Below, in pieces: positions 17,452 through 27,551 of a DNA stretch of 64,000 bases. Both the position numbers and the translations under genes were made by a program. The stretch comes from Acetobacter nitrogenifigens DSM 23921 = NBRC 105050 (lineage in GTDB: Bacteria; Pseudomonadota; Alphaproteobacteria; Acetobacterales; Acetobacteraceae). The stretch's first letter is position 1. Each line of letters opens with the position of its first letter. The DNA lies in NCBI RefSeq assembly GCF_000429165.1, contig NZ_AUBI01000009.1, forward strand, positions 106,991-170,990, in the 5' to 3' direction. The notes beneath the pieces were generated by a model. It did no database searches and was not told the origin of the DNA. It worked only from the letters and a program-made list of their open reading frames with translations.

Positions 17452-18324
17452 TCAGGACGCCGCCAGAGAACGGCGACGAAGTGGCATCGTCATACAATGC
17501 ACGCTGCCTCCGCCCTGCGAGAACTGGTTCAACTCCGGATCGACCACCGTCAGACCTTCCGCGCGCAGCATCTCATTCACGCGCTTTGAATGACGTGGAC
17601 TTACGACGCGTTCGCGTCCCAAAGCCAGCACATTGCAGCCCATATCACGCATGACTTCCTTATACGTGACCGGCAGAAGGCGTATCCCCTGCGCGCGGAG
17701 CCAGTCCAGGTCCTCATCGGCCAGAACATCGACTGCGCATAAAGCGAGATTTTCCGCCACCATGGCGAAAATCACGTCGAGATGCAGGAAGTGCTTTGGA
17801 AAACGTATGGCCCTGGTCGTCCACCCGGCTTCCTCGAACCAGCTGAGAAACTCAGCCGCGCCCGCTTCGTCGGTACGGCATCCGGTGACGCCAACGACGA
17901 CAAGACCCGGCCGGATGATATGGATGTCGCCGCCTTCAATGTGCCCTTTGGTGCATGAACGCCAGACCGCGTCGTCACCGTAGAAGCTGCGTATCTCCGC
18001 CTCCTCGCCGACGCGCTCATCGCGCATCAGCTTCGTGACGACGGTGCCGAATGGCGTAGTCTGCGAACTGTCGCGCGTATAGACCTGATAAGGCATGCCC
18101 TGCTGCGGCGTAAGAAAATGGCAGGTGACGTCATTCGCGCCCAACGCATGCACCAGTTCGTCGAACTGCCCCTGCAGCGCCTGCTGATCGAGGCGACCGT
18201 TCCGCTCCAGCGTCTCGATCGCAATGTCGTTGCTCGGAATCCAAGAGTAATAATCCGGCCGACAGAGCAGCACGTCCGACAGATCGCCAGTCTCGCTGTC
18301 GATGAACCATTTGTTCGCCGTCAC
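17452..18324 (-). CDS. Arginine deiminase/DDAH-superfamily hydrolase
   Basis: A 290-residue guanidine-modifying enzyme of the pentein fold. The superfamily catalytic residues are present: Asp85 in TRDSS, the EGGD motif at 130-133, His181 in FLHLDVIF and the nucleophilic Cys277 in GGGSVHCMTMPL. The length and spacing fit dimethylarginine dimethylaminohydrolase, which hydrolyses methylated arginine to citrulline, or ornithine/arginine deiminase-like enzymes, better than full-length arginine deiminase (about 400 residues). It is divergent from a LysR-ABC transporter operon for polar amino acids, so it may process an imported guanidino amino acid. The exact substrate is undetermined. Confidence 0.85.
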   Translation of the reverse strand: MTANKWFIDSETGDLSDVLLCRPDYYSWIPSNDIAIETLERNGRLDQQALQGQFDELVHALGANDVTCHFLTPQQGMPYQVYTRDSSQTTPFGTVVTKLMRDERVGEEAEIRSFYGDDAVWRSCTKGHIEGGDIHIIRPGLVVVGVTGCRTDEAGAAEFLSWFEEAGWTTRAIRFPKHFLHLDVIFAMVAENLALCAVDVLADEDLDWLRAQGIRLLPVTYKEVMRDMGCNVLALGRERVVSPRHSKRVNEMLRAEGLTVVDPELNQFSQGGGSVHCMTMPLRRRSLAAS

Positions 18325-18529
18325 CCGGTCCGTCCTCCCGTAAGATCTATGGAATCACTTGTGTGTCGCTGGCGTACGCTATCACGGATCACCGGGACGC
18401 CTCGCCTCCTTTCTGCTCAATTTCACTTTTGCAAATACAAAACTATTCCGCAAAACAGCCAATTTCAAATACGATTTTGGAAACAAAATACTTTTTTCTT
18501 GACGAAGCGCCTTGCAATTTGATTGGTTT

Positions 18530-19531
18530 ATGAAACGATCAACCAACACAACAACGGACAGGCTATTGCCCCGCAGTCAGGCTGTCAGATCCCGCCGACC
18601 GACGCCCCGCCACCCCTCAAGCGGTTTCGCGGGCCGGGTCGCCGAAGTGGATTTACGGCTCCTGCGCGTATTCGCGAGCGTCGCGGCGCATGGAGGCTTC
18701 GCTGCGGCTGAGGTCGCGCTGGGTAAAAGTAAGTCGGCTGTCAGCATCGACATCTCCTCTTTGGAAAAGCGACTGAATCTGGTGCTGTGCCAACGTGGTC
18801 GCAGCGGTTTCGCACTTACCCCTGCCGGGGCCATCGTGCTGGACGCCACACAGAAGCTATTCGCCGATCTGGATGCGTTTCAGAAACGCGTGAACGACGC
18901 CAGCGGCACGCTCACCGGTCGTTTCAGTCTTTATTTACCGGACACCATCCAGATTCACAGCGACACGGCGTTGCTCCCCGCCATCGAACGTTTCGCGACG
19001 CGCTACACCGCCGTCCATCTGGACGTGCATTCCGCCTCGCCTCGCGAGGTCGAATTCGCCGTACGCAGCGGCGCCGCAACGGCGGGAATCACGCTTTACC
19101 CGCAACAGCGTCCCGAAATGCAGACGACCGCGCTCTTCCAGGAAGCGTCATTCCTCTACTGCGGACGAGGCCATCCGTTCTTCTCCGCCGCCGATGGCGC
19201 AATTACCCGAGCAATGCTGGCTTCCGCACGCATGATCGCGGTGTCTGAAGCCGCGTCGTCTCCACGCTGGGACGATCTGCGCGATGAAATGACTTACTCC
19301 GCCACGGCGGAAAATATCGATTCCCGGGCGCTTCTAATTCTCTCGGGCGTCTATATCGGCTTCCTCCCCGAACTTTTCGCGGCCCCTATGGAAGCTGAAG
19401 GACGGCTGAGGCGAATCCCGTTCGAAGGACTTTCGGTGACCCACGGGTTTTATCTTCTGACCCGGCCGTCTCCGGAGACACAGGTCATGATCGACGCATT
19501 CCGGGCGATTCTCGACGAGGTACGCCCTTGA
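18530..19531 (+). CDS. LysR-family regulator of the ABC transporter operon
   Basis: A LysR regulator with the helix-turn-helix at about residues 40-75 (LRLLRVFASVAAHGGFAAAE followed by SAVSIDISSLEKRL) and a substrate-sensing domain behind it. The ATG at 18530 is chosen; an in-frame TTG 18 bases upstream is possible, and the real start could be later because the first 35 residues are not part of the domain. Its stop codon overlaps the start of the binding-protein/permease gene (TTGA), so regulator and transporter are translated from one transcript. The 205-bp region before it is AT-rich and is shared with the divergent deiminase-like gene, suggesting common control. Confidence 0.85.
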   Translation: MKRSTNTTTDRLLPRSQAVRSRRPTPRHPSSGFAGRVAEVDLRLLRVFASVAAHGGFAAAEVALGKSKSAVSIDISSLEKRLNLVLCQRGRSGFALTPAGAIVLDATQKLFADLDAFQKRVNDASGTLTGRFSLYLPDTIQIHSDTALLPAIERFATRYTAVHLDVHSASPREVEFAVRSGAATAGITLYPQQRPEMQTTALFQEASFLYCGRGHPFFSAADGAITRAMLASARMIAVSEAASSPRWDDLRDEMTYSATAENIDSRALLILSGVYIGFLPELFAAPMEAEGRLRRIPFEGLSVTHGFYLLTRPSPETQVMIDAFRAILDEVRP

Positions 19532-21066
19532 GACGCGCTGGCCTGCTGGGCGTCCTCACCGCCGGGCTCGTGACAATGTTCGCCACGATCTCCGCCTGGG
19601 CCGAGGCGCTCCCTTCGTTCGCCGCCAATGGAACGCTGACGGTCTGCACCAACCCGACCCTGCCGCCGATGACCTTCGTGAACGGCGCGGAGGCCAGCGC
19701 GTTGGCTGGCTTCGACGTCGACCTGGTCCGTGAGATCGCAGGCGTCTGGAATCTGCGGCCAGACATCGTACAGATGGATTTCGAAGGGATGTTTCCCAGC
19801 CTCTCCGCCGGGCGCTGCGGGATGGTCATAAGCGGCGTCATGCGACAGGCGACGCGGGAGCGGAATTTCGACGCGATCCCTTATTACGAGTCCTCGATGG
19901 TCGTCATCGCCCGCACGGGAACGCCGAAGATATCGTCCTTCTCCGAGCTTTCCGGACAGACAGTCGCCATTGAAACCGGGACAAGCTACGGCCGGCTGAT
20001 CGATATCGAGAACACCGCTCTGGCGGCGCACGGAAAGCCGCCCATCCGGGTGCAGCTTTATCCGAGCGAGGATCAGGTCATCCAGCAGGTTCTGCTCGGC
20101 CGCGCGCACGCCGCGATGAGTCAGGACGTGGAGGTGCTTTACCGCCGGCAGCAGCTCGGCGGTAAAGTAACCACGATTTTCAAGCCGGATATTCCTGACT
20201 TCCATGATTTCGCGATCTATATTCGCAAGGACGCCGTGGACAAGGCGCGTCTGGAGCACGCGGTAGAAGAGCTACGTCGGCGCGGGACGCTGACTGCGCT
20301 CGCACACAAATGGAATATCGGCGACACGCTGGAGGAAACCGCCCCTGCGCGCGGCGCCCCGTCCCGCTTCGATGTCCAGACGTTCCTTTCGGCCCTGACC
20401 TCCCGCGCATTTTTCAAGGGCGCGGCGATGACGCTGATCATGGCGCTTCTGTCGCACGTGACGGCGATCGCGATCTCTATTCCCATCGCTCTGGCGCTCA
20501 ATGGACGCCGCTCGCTGATCCATCCGGTACTGAGCGCCTATGTCGCAGTCTTCCGGGGGGCGCCGACGCTGCTCCAGCTTCTGTTCATCTGGAACGCCCT
20601 GCCGCAGTTCCTGCCAGTCTTCAGGGAAAGCTGGTTCACGCCGTTCCTCGCCGCGTGGATTTCGCTCTCGATCAACGAATCCGCCTATCAGGTCGAGATC
20701 AATCGTGCAGCCCTGCGCGCCGTCGACCGTGGGCAGTCGCTCGCCGCCGAAGCGCTGGGTATGAAGAAATCCCATGTCTACTGGCATATCGTCTTTCCGC
20801 AGGCGCTTCGGATCGCGCTGCCGCCGACCATCAACGATTTCATCAGCCTGCTGAAGACGACCTCCCTCGCCTCCGTCATATCGCTGCAGGAACTTCTTGC
20901 GGTGACGCAGATTCAGGTGGCCCGCACCTTCCAGTTTACGGAGTATTATTCGGCCGCTCTCGTGTGGTATCTCGGGATCGTCTTTTTCTTCCTTTATGTG
21001 CAGAATCGAATTGAACGCCGCTTTACATGGGCCGATCGGGACAAGGCTGCCGCCCATGACGCTTAA
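19528..21066 (+). CDS. Fused substrate-binding protein and permease, polar amino-acid ABC transporter
   Basis: 512 residues. There is an N-terminal signal sequence (about 1-25), a family 3 solute-binding domain (about 30-265, with GTLTVCTNPTLPPMTF at its start) and then an ABC permease domain (about 295-500). The permease part has the HisM/GlnP-type loop EALGMKKSHVYWHIVFPQALR that docks the ATPase. The binding protein and membrane subunit are normally separate genes; here they are one chain, so receptor and channel would be held 1:1. The start is TTG overlapping the LysR stop by 4 bases. Cargo is likely a polar or basic amino acid. Confidence 0.9.
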   Translation: MRRAGLLGVLTAGLVTMFATISAWAEALPSFAANGTLTVCTNPTLPPMTFVNGAEASALAGFDVDLVREIAGVWNLRPDIVQMDFEGMFPSLSAGRCGMVISGVMRQATRERNFDAIPYYESSMVVIARTGTPKISSFSELSGQTVAIETGTSYGRLIDIENTALAAHGKPPIRVQLYPSEDQVIQQVLLGRAHAAMSQDVEVLYRRQQLGGKVTTIFKPDIPDFHDFAIYIRKDAVDKARLEHAVEELRRRGTLTALAHKWNIGDTLEETAPARGAPSRFDVQTFLSALTSRAFFKGAAMTLIMALLSHVTAIAISIPIALALNGRRSLIHPVLSAYVAVFRGAPTLLQLLFIWNALPQFLPVFRESWFTPFLAAWISLSINESAYQVEINRAALRAVDRGQSLAAEALGMKKSHVYWHIVFPQALRIALPPTINDFISLLKTTSLASVISLQELLAVTQIQVARTFQFTEYYSAALVWYLGIVFFFLYVQNRIERRFTWADRDKAAAHDA

Positions 21067-21814
21067 TCGCCTTCCAGATCCGGAAAAACGGCTCTCCATC
21101 CGCGATCTCAGCAAGCTCTACAATGAATTTGTGGCGCTGGACCACATAAGCCTCGACATCGAGCAAGGTGAGAAGATCGTGGTTTTGGGTCCGTCGGGCT
21201 CCGGAAAATCGACTTTCATCCGTTGCCTCAACAGGATCGAGCCGCATGACAGCGGCGTTCTGATGATCGACGGAAAAATCATCGACCAGAAAACAGACCT
21301 TACCGAACTCCGTGGACGGGTCGGTATGGTTTTCCAGAATTACAACCTTTTCCCTCACCTTACCGTGCTGGAAAACTGCGCCGTCGCCCCGCGTCTGGTC
21401 CGCAGCATTCCGCGCGGGCAGGCCGAAGATACGGCCCGCCGCATTCTGGCGCAGGTCGGAATCGCCGAACAGGCGTCGAAATACCCAATTCAGTTGTCTG
21501 GTGGACAGCAGCAGCGTGTGGCGATCGCACGCGCGCTGTGCATGGACCCCGAGATCATTCTGTTCGACGAACCTACGGCGGCGCTCGACCCGGAGGCGAT
21601 CTCCGGCGTGGTGTTGATCATCAACGATCTTGCCGCGCAGGGAATCACAACCGTCTGCGTTACGCACGAGATGGGGTTCGCACGTCGGATCGCAGACCGG
21701 ATCGTCTTCATGGACAAGGGACGCGTGCAGGAGATCACCCCGCCAGAAGAATTCTTCACCGCGCCCCGCAGCGCCCGCGCCCACGCCTTTCTGAACGAAA
21801 TGATCCGCTTCTGA
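21056..21814 (+). CDS. ABC transporter ATP-binding protein, polar amino-acid type
   Basis: A 252-residue ATPase with Walker A GPSGSGKST, Q-loop VFQNYNLFPH, signature LSGGQQQR, Walker B ILFDEPTAALDP and the switch His in VTHEMGFA, all intact. The start at ATG 21056 overlaps the permease gene by 11 bases, indicating translational coupling. It energises uptake through the fused binding-protein/permease. Confidence 0.93.
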   Translation: MTLNRLPDPEKRLSIRDLSKLYNEFVALDHISLDIEQGEKIVVLGPSGSGKSTFIRCLNRIEPHDSGVLMIDGKIIDQKTDLTELRGRVGMVFQNYNLFPHLTVLENCAVAPRLVRSIPRGQAEDTARRILAQVGIAEQASKYPIQLSGGQQQRVAIARALCMDPEIILFDEPTAALDPEAISGVVLIINDLAAQGITTVCVTHEMGFARRIADRIVFMDKGRVQEITPPEEFFTAPRSARAHAFLNEMIRF

Positions 21815-22211
21815 AGCCCTGCGAGCGTCGCCTCTCCGAGCCGTCCTGATCCTGCCGACGGAAGGCGGTAGCGTGTTTTGATCGTCCGTCACAAACAGTC
21901 ATGACTGGCGACAATGATCTCCGAACAGACACAGAAAACCGCGAGCCCAGAACGCAGAATTATGCGAAAATTCCGCCGCTGCTGGCTGCGTGCGTCGCTG
22001 ATGTCACGTTGCGTCCTGACGTGGCCGTCGTCCACCGGAGGGCGCAGGAAACATCGGATCATCCGCTCGTGACAGCCAGCCAGAACGAAGAAAGTTATAC
22101 GCCATCAAAAGTGATCTTTCGAATATTGATAACGAATACGAAAGATACTTGTTTTGTATTTGCAACGTAAGATGAGCCCGAAAAATCGGGAGCCATGACA
22201 AGGAGCGCGCA
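21815..22211. other. Intergenic region upstream of TonB receptor 1
   Basis: 397 bases with no supported gene. The last 130 bases are AT-rich and carry the probable promoter of the TonB receptor. A short hairpin CCCGA-AAAA-TCGGG lies at 22177-22190, followed by the ribosome site AAGGAG and GTG start at 22212. Confidence 0.5.
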
Positions 22212-24473
22212 GTGGCGGTTTACTCTGTTTCTCGCGGAAACACGCGTCCGGTTTCGCTTCGCCCGATGGCTCTGGCCGCGCTCTTCCTGTCGGGCGTCAG
22301 CCCCGCTGCCGTCTCCGCCACGGCTCCCAGGAAATCCGTAGCCAGCGCTACGAAAACCCACGCCTCGCCTCACAGCGACCCGGAGGCGATCACCGTAACC
22401 AGTTCGCTGGCGCGTCGCTTTCGCACCGCGGCCAACACCGTCAACGTGCTGAGCGGGAGGCAGATCGAGCAGCTCCACATCGTCAGTCCCAAGGAAATAG
22501 CCGCGTTCGTTCCGGGCGTCACCGCCGTCAACGCCACGTCCGGCACGACGCCGATCTTTTCAATCCGAGGTATCGGACTTGACGATTATATCGGCACGAA
22601 CATGGGAGGAATCGGCATCTATCAGGACGGCGTGTTCGCGCCCTATCCTGTTTTTTACAATGGCCAAATGTTCGACGTGCAGAACGTGAGCATCGAGAAA
22701 GGCCCGCAGGGATTCGAATACGGACGCAGCACGACCGGCGGATCCATCAATGTGGAATCCATCAAGCCATCCGATCATTTCGGTGGATATCTTGAGTGGG
22801 GCTATAGCAGCTACAACACGAACACGGCGCGCGGCGCCATCAACACGCCGATCACCGACCGCATCTTCAACCGGTTCTCGTTCAGCTACATCAAGGGCGA
22901 CGGATGGCAGCATGACATCAAGACCGGTTCCCTGTACGGCGCACAGGATATTCTCGGCCTGCGCAACCTGACGCGGTTCGACATTGATGATCGCTCGTCG
23001 CTCATGCTGAACATCCACTATACGCGCGACAAGGGCACGCCGACCTCGCCGCAGAACGTGACTGGCGATGCAGTCAACGGCCTGCCCAACGGAACGATCG
23101 GCGTTGGCCCCAACCCTGCGGCCAACGCCGTCAACGTGGGCGATACTCCTGTGCGACGCAATGAAAATGGCGGCGGCGTCGGCCTCAACTACACACGGCA
23201 ATTCGATTTCGGCACATTCACTTCCGCGACCGGAATCGATTTCTACCGCCGCGACGATTACGACAACTATGACGGCGAGGCAGTCCATATCGGCGACTAC
23301 CGCTGGAACGACACGTACATCGCACAGTCGCACGATATGCACATGCGTATGAATCTGGCCCACAGGCTCGACCTGACTGTCGGCGTGTATGAGTCCTTCG
23401 ACAAGATTAATGGAGCTTATACCAGCTTCCGTTCCTTCCTGCTCGACACCCCGAACGGCAATCTTACCGATCACTTTGTGCAGCAGAATCTGTCCACTGG
23501 GCTTTACGTCAACACCGTCACCCATATCGTCAAGGGGCTGGATTTTATCGCAGCGGGCCGTCTGTCTTATGATGAACGCGGTTTCCACGGCGGCACAGTG
23601 GACGATGGCGGCGCATTGACAGGGACGCCCGGCGCGAGCCTGACCCACCGTAACTCCACGTATGACTACGAGCGTCTGACCGGAAAGGTTGGTCTGCGCT
23701 ATACGATCATGCCGGGAACGATCGTCTATGGCTCGATTTCCAACGGTTACAAGCCCGGCGCATATTTCGCGGCGCCTGTCAGCGCAGCCAGCGCGCTGGA
23801 CTATGTGCGTCCCGAAAATCTGATCGCCTACGAGATCGGCGCCAAGACCAGCCTGCTTCACGACAAGATTCAGCTGGAGGGGGCGTTGTTCGATTACGAG
23901 TATCACAACCGGCAGACCCTGTTCGTGGCGGAGATGCCGGGAGGGATCACGTCGCTGAGTCTTGGACCTATCTCACGCTCCCGCACCCGTGGCGGCGAGT
24001 TGTCCGGGACGCTGCACAACCTCCTACCCAATCTCGATCTGCATGGCTCTTTCGCCTATCTTGATGGTCAGGTTATCTCTCCAGTCACCAACATCTCTGG
24101 CCTGCCTCTGCTAACCAACGTCTCCGCGCACTCTTCCCTGCCATTTGCTCCACGTTTCTCATGGAGCGCCTATGCTCGTTACGGCATCGACGTGTCGGCG
24201 AAATATCGCGTGACGCTGCAGGTCAGCTACACCTGGAAAGACAAGATGCTGGTGGCGCTCGGTGATCCTAACGGTGTCACCGACAAGATCAGCTCCATGG
24301 GAATGCGCATGGAAGTCGGTCCGAAAACCGGCAAATGGACCGCCGCGGTCTATGTCGACAACATGCTCAACAAGCATGGCGTCAACTACGATTTTACCGG
24401 CAGCGACAACAGCCGTGCTCAGTATATCCAGACGCCCCGCTGGGTCGGTTTCGATCTGCGTTACAATTTCTAA
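22212..24473 (+). CDS. TonB-dependent outer-membrane receptor 1
   Basis: A 753-residue outer-membrane receptor starting at GTG with AAGGAG 7 bases upstream. It has a signal sequence (about 1-37), a TonB-box-like EAITVTSS, a plug domain (about 65-190, including FSIRGIG and EYGRSTTGGSINV) and a 22-strand barrel ending in a terminal aromatic residue (FDLRYNF). It is related to the broad family that takes up siderophores and other large or scarce nutrients. The genes behind it (TIM-barrel isomerase, exported amidohydrolase, dioxygenase) argue for an organic substrate rather than iron. The ligand is not identifiable. Confidence 0.92.
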   Translation: MAVYSVSRGNTRPVSLRPMALAALFLSGVSPAAVSATAPRKSVASATKTHASPHSDPEAITVTSSLARRFRTAANTVNVLSGRQIEQLHIVSPKEIAAFVPGVTAVNATSGTTPIFSIRGIGLDDYIGTNMGGIGIYQDGVFAPYPVFYNGQMFDVQNVSIEKGPQGFEYGRSTTGGSINVESIKPSDHFGGYLEWGYSSYNTNTARGAINTPITDRIFNRFSFSYIKGDGWQHDIKTGSLYGAQDILGLRNLTRFDIDDRSSLMLNIHYTRDKGTPTSPQNVTGDAVNGLPNGTIGVGPNPAANAVNVGDTPVRRNENGGGVGLNYTRQFDFGTFTSATGIDFYRRDDYDNYDGEAVHIGDYRWNDTYIAQSHDMHMRMNLAHRLDLTVGVYESFDKINGAYTSFRSFLLDTPNGNLTDHFVQQNLSTGLYVNTVTHIVKGLDFIAAGRLSYDERGFHGGTVDDGGALTGTPGASLTHRNSTYDYERLTGKVGLRYTIMPGTIVYGSISNGYKPGAYFAAPVSAASALDYVRPENLIAYEIGAKTSLLHDKIQLEGALFDYEYHNRQTLFVAEMPGGITSLSLGPISRSRTRGGELSGTLHNLLPNLDLHGSFAYLDGQVISPVTNISGLPLLTNVSAHSSLPFAPRFSWSAYARYGIDVSAKYRVTLQVSYTWKDKMLVALGDPNGVTDKISSMGMRMEVGPKTGKWTAAVYVDNMLNKHGVNYDFTGSDNSRAQYIQTPRWVGFDLRYNF

Positions 24474-24691
24474 AACCGTATCTCTGTGCTTCGTTGACCG
24501 ATACGGACTCAACCCCTGTCCTTCGCGAACGTCATTCTCCAGTTGGACGCGGCAGTCCGATCAGACGAAGCGTCAAGGCGTCTTCATCCAGCGCCACTCG
24601 ACGGGAAACGTGAGACGTCGTTTTCTTGCCAGTTTTCATTTTCCAGACACTGTCACTTCGCTATTTTGAACTCTAATCCCGTAAGGACATC

Positions 24692-25546
24692 ATGCGACTT
24701 GACCTGTTTCGGACGCTCTGGGGAGACTGGCGTGGATGGCGCGACATCCTTCCCGAAACTCACGCTGCAGGTTTCACGGGCGTAGAGGCGCGAACTCCGG
24801 AAACGCCTCCCGAAGCAAGCGAGAAAGCACGGATTCTTGCAGACAGCGGAATGCAGTATATTGCCATCGCCTTAACCGGCGGCGGCGTGATTCCCCGACA
24901 GTCCGCGACGTTCGACGATCATCTTGACGACCTGCGCGTTGCGCTGGACCGCGTCGCGCCAATGCGTCCGCTGTTCGTCAACGTGCTGGGCGGCAATGAT
25001 CGGTGGAATGCCGGGCTTCAGGCGGATTTTATCAACAAGGCCCACGAAATTGGTCTCGAGCGAGGCGTTCGGTGCGTTTTCGAGACGCATCGCTCGCGCA
25101 TTCTTGCCTCGCCGTGGATCACGCTGGACGTCCTGCCGCGTTGTCCCGACGCGTTGTTCACCGTTGACATCAGTCATTGGGTCGTCGTCTGCGAACGGCT
25201 TCTTGACGACCCTACAGACGATCTTTCCCTGTTCGTAGAACGCGTGCATCATATTCAGGCTCGGATCGGTTACGCGCAGGGGCCTCAGGTCCCGCACCCT
25301 GCCGCTCCGGAATATGGGAAAGAACGGAGATTTCATCAGGATTTCTGGGAATCCGTATGGCTCTCCCAGAGTCGACGAGGTTACGAGACCACGACGATGA
25401 CGCCTGAGTTTGGACCGGACGGATATCTGCACACCCTTCCCTTCACGGACGCGCCAGTCGCAAACCTGTGGGCGCTCAATCGCTGGATGGCGGACGAAGA
25501 GCGTCGCCATTTCAACCACTGGAATATGGAAAGGCGCGGACCATGA
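24692..25546 (+). CDS. Sugar phosphate isomerase/epimerase-like TIM-barrel protein
   Basis: A 284-residue xylose-isomerase-like TIM barrel (AP endonuclease family 2 fold). Conserved metal and active-site segments can be seen: ETHRSRIL near residue 130, TVDISHWVVVCERL and HHIQARIGYAQGPQ with a C-terminal MTPEFGPDGY. Members isomerise or epimerise sugars, inositols or hydroxy-acids. It lies between a TonB receptor and an exported amidohydrolase whose start codon overlaps its stop (ATGA), so the genes are translationally coupled. The substrate is unknown. Confidence 0.8.
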   Translation: MRLDLFRTLWGDWRGWRDILPETHAAGFTGVEARTPETPPEASEKARILADSGMQYIAIALTGGGVIPRQSATFDDHLDDLRVALDRVAPMRPLFVNVLGGNDRWNAGLQADFINKAHEIGLERGVRCVFETHRSRILASPWITLDVLPRCPDALFTVDISHWVVVCERLLDDPTDDLSLFVERVHHIQARIGYAQGPQVPHPAAPEYGKERRFHQDFWESVWLSQSRRGYETTTMTPEFGPDGYLHTLPFTDAPVANLWALNRWMADEERRHFNHWNMERRGP

Positions 25547-27408
25547 GAAAGACAAACGTCCGGACTGCGATCCGGAGCGTCACCGTGTCGCCCCTTCTCG
25601 CAGTCCTTGTCGCGAGCGCCCACGCCGCATCGGCGCCTTTTGCCGAAACAGCGTTCGTCAATGGCTATGTCTACACGGTGGACGCAAAAGATAGCGTCGC
25701 CGAAGGCGTCTCAGTGCGAGATGGTAAGATCGTTGCTGTCGGAAACAACGCGGCGGTTCGCGCCAGCGTAGGTCCGCATGCCAAAGTCATAGACCTGCAT
25801 GGCCGGATGCTTATGCCGGGGCTGGTGGACGGGCATATGCACCCGCTCGACGGCGGACTTCTGCTGCTCTTCTGCTCCCTGCAATACCGTGCGCTGACGG
25901 AGGCCGAACTGGTCACGCGCGTTACAGCCTGTCGCAACGATCCGTCGATACCGCGCCCCGGCGGGTGGCTTATCGTCAACGCGTGGTTTCAGGAGGCCAT
26001 GCTGCCCAAGGGAACGGTCCTGACCCGCGCCACGCTCGACAGGATCGACCCGGTGCATCCGATCGTCCTCCATTCTTCCTTCGGCCATTCCGCTCTGCTG
26101 AACACCGCCGCGCTGAAAGCAGCCGGGATCGACGCCACGACCAAGGCTCCGGAAGGCGGGGAGATCCATCACGACGCCTCCGGCCAACCGACCGGGCTGC
26201 TCGAAGACAGCGCCATGGACTATGTGGTCAAGGCCGAACCGCCGCCGGACGAGGCCGCGTATCTTCAAGCCGCACAGGCGGCGCTTGCCGCCCTACGCGC
26301 GCAGGGCGTCACCAGCTTTCTCGACGCGATGGCCCGTGAACAGGATTTTCACGCCTTTACGGCCGCTCAGAAAAAAGGCGTCCTCACCGCGCGCGCGCAT
26401 CTCGCACCCCTGATCACCCCCACTATGGGGCCAGACGCAAAAGGTGCGGCCGATTACGCTGTCCGCATGCGCCGATTGTACGATCAGGGACCGATCATGC
26501 GTGCGCCGGGCGTCACCATCCGAAACGTCAAGCTTTTCATGGACGGAGTGATTTCCGCGCCCGCACTGACCGGCATCGTCTCGGAGCCCTACCGCGTTAA
26601 CAAGGGCACGGCGGCTCGGCCGGATTGGGAACCCGGAACGTCACTCGGCCCGACCCCTTATTTTCCGCCCGCAGTGCTGACGCCGCTGCTTGAAGCACTG
26701 ATCAAGGCCGGTTTCGATCCGCATATGCACGCCGATGGCGACGGAGCGGTCCATATCGCGCTCAACGCCGTCGAACAGGTCCGATCTGCGTTGCCGGGCT
26801 CTGATTTCCGGCCGGCCCTGGCGCATGACGAAATGGTCACCGCATCGGACCTTCCCCGCTTCGCGCAGCTTGGGGCGATTCCAGTCCTGTCCTTTCAGTG
26901 GGAAAAGCGCGCGCCCGATACGACCGGCGCCACAGAAGACGCGCTTGGTCCGATCCGCGTCGCCGCGATGGAGCCCGCGTACGCGCTGGAGAAAGCTGGC
27001 GCCCGCATCGCTTATGGCTCCGACTGGCCGGTCGACCCGCTCAATGAGTGGTTCGCTCTGAAAGTTGGCGTCACGCGCGAAAACGATCCGGAGGCCGGGA
27101 CGCAATATCGCGGCCCGCTTGGCTCGCAGCCTCCTCTCTCGCGCGCGTCCGCGCTGCGTGCGATCACTATGAACTCCTCATACGAATTGCGGCAGGAGAA
27201 TGTGACCGGCTCGATCGAACCTGGAAAACTCGCCGACCTGATCGTCCTTGATCGTAACGTCATGACGATTCCAGCTCAGGAGATTTCCCACACGAAGGTG
27301 CTGCTGACGATGGTCGGCGGCGATATCGTCTGGAGCACCGGAGAGGTCGCGCCGGTCATGCACGGCCCCGAGCCGCGCACGGGTGGAAGAGGCTCTGGAG
27401 CGTTATAA
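25543..27408 (+). CDS. Exported YtcJ-like amidohydrolase
   Basis: About 621 residues. The start ATG 25543 overlaps the upstream stop and gives a Sec signal peptide (MRKTNVRTAIR then a hydrophobic stretch ending AHAASA). The mature enzyme is a metal-dependent amidohydrolase of the YtcJ group: the N-terminal beta-sandwich, HMHPLDGG metal motif near residue 109, HADGDGAVHIAL and YGSDWPVDPLNEW are all present. YtcJ-type proteins are poorly characterised hydrolases of amide or formamide bonds. An exported version next to a TonB receptor may open or trim a substrate in the periplasm. Confidence 0.85.
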   Translation: MRKTNVRTAIRSVTVSPLLAVLVASAHAASAPFAETAFVNGYVYTVDAKDSVAEGVSVRDGKIVAVGNNAAVRASVGPHAKVIDLHGRMLMPGLVDGHMHPLDGGLLLLFCSLQYRALTEAELVTRVTACRNDPSIPRPGGWLIVNAWFQEAMLPKGTVLTRATLDRIDPVHPIVLHSSFGHSALLNTAALKAAGIDATTKAPEGGEIHHDASGQPTGLLEDSAMDYVVKAEPPPDEAAYLQAAQAALAALRAQGVTSFLDAMAREQDFHAFTAAQKKGVLTARAHLAPLITPTMGPDAKGAADYAVRMRRLYDQGPIMRAPGVTIRNVKLFMDGVISAPALTGIVSEPYRVNKGTAARPDWEPGTSLGPTPYFPPAVLTPLLEALIKAGFDPHMHADGDGAVHIALNAVEQVRSALPGSDFRPALAHDEMVTASDLPRFAQLGAIPVLSFQWEKRAPDTTGATEDALGPIRVAAMEPAYALEKAGARIAYGSDWPVDPLNEWFALKVGVTRENDPEAGTQYRGPLGSQPPLSRASALRAITMNSSYELRQENVTGSIEPGKLADLIVLDRNVMTIPAQEISHTKVLLTMVGGDIVWSTGEVAPVMHGPEPRTGGRGSGAL

Positions 27409-27551
27409 ATTTTCGCGCGGCGGTCCGTGTCAAACCTGTTTTTTGATTCAGCGACCTCCGCCCATCGCCGCCCCTGTGTTCGAAGCTTCGATAGCTCACC
27501 TTAAACTCCCCGCGAAAAATCAATCCGACTTTTTCTACAAAAACTAGAAAG

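Noticed and set aside
22560..23906. 448-codon minus-strand frame inside TonB receptor 1
   Set aside because: The receptor's plug and barrel motifs are continuous on the plus strand; the antisense frame shows no domain.
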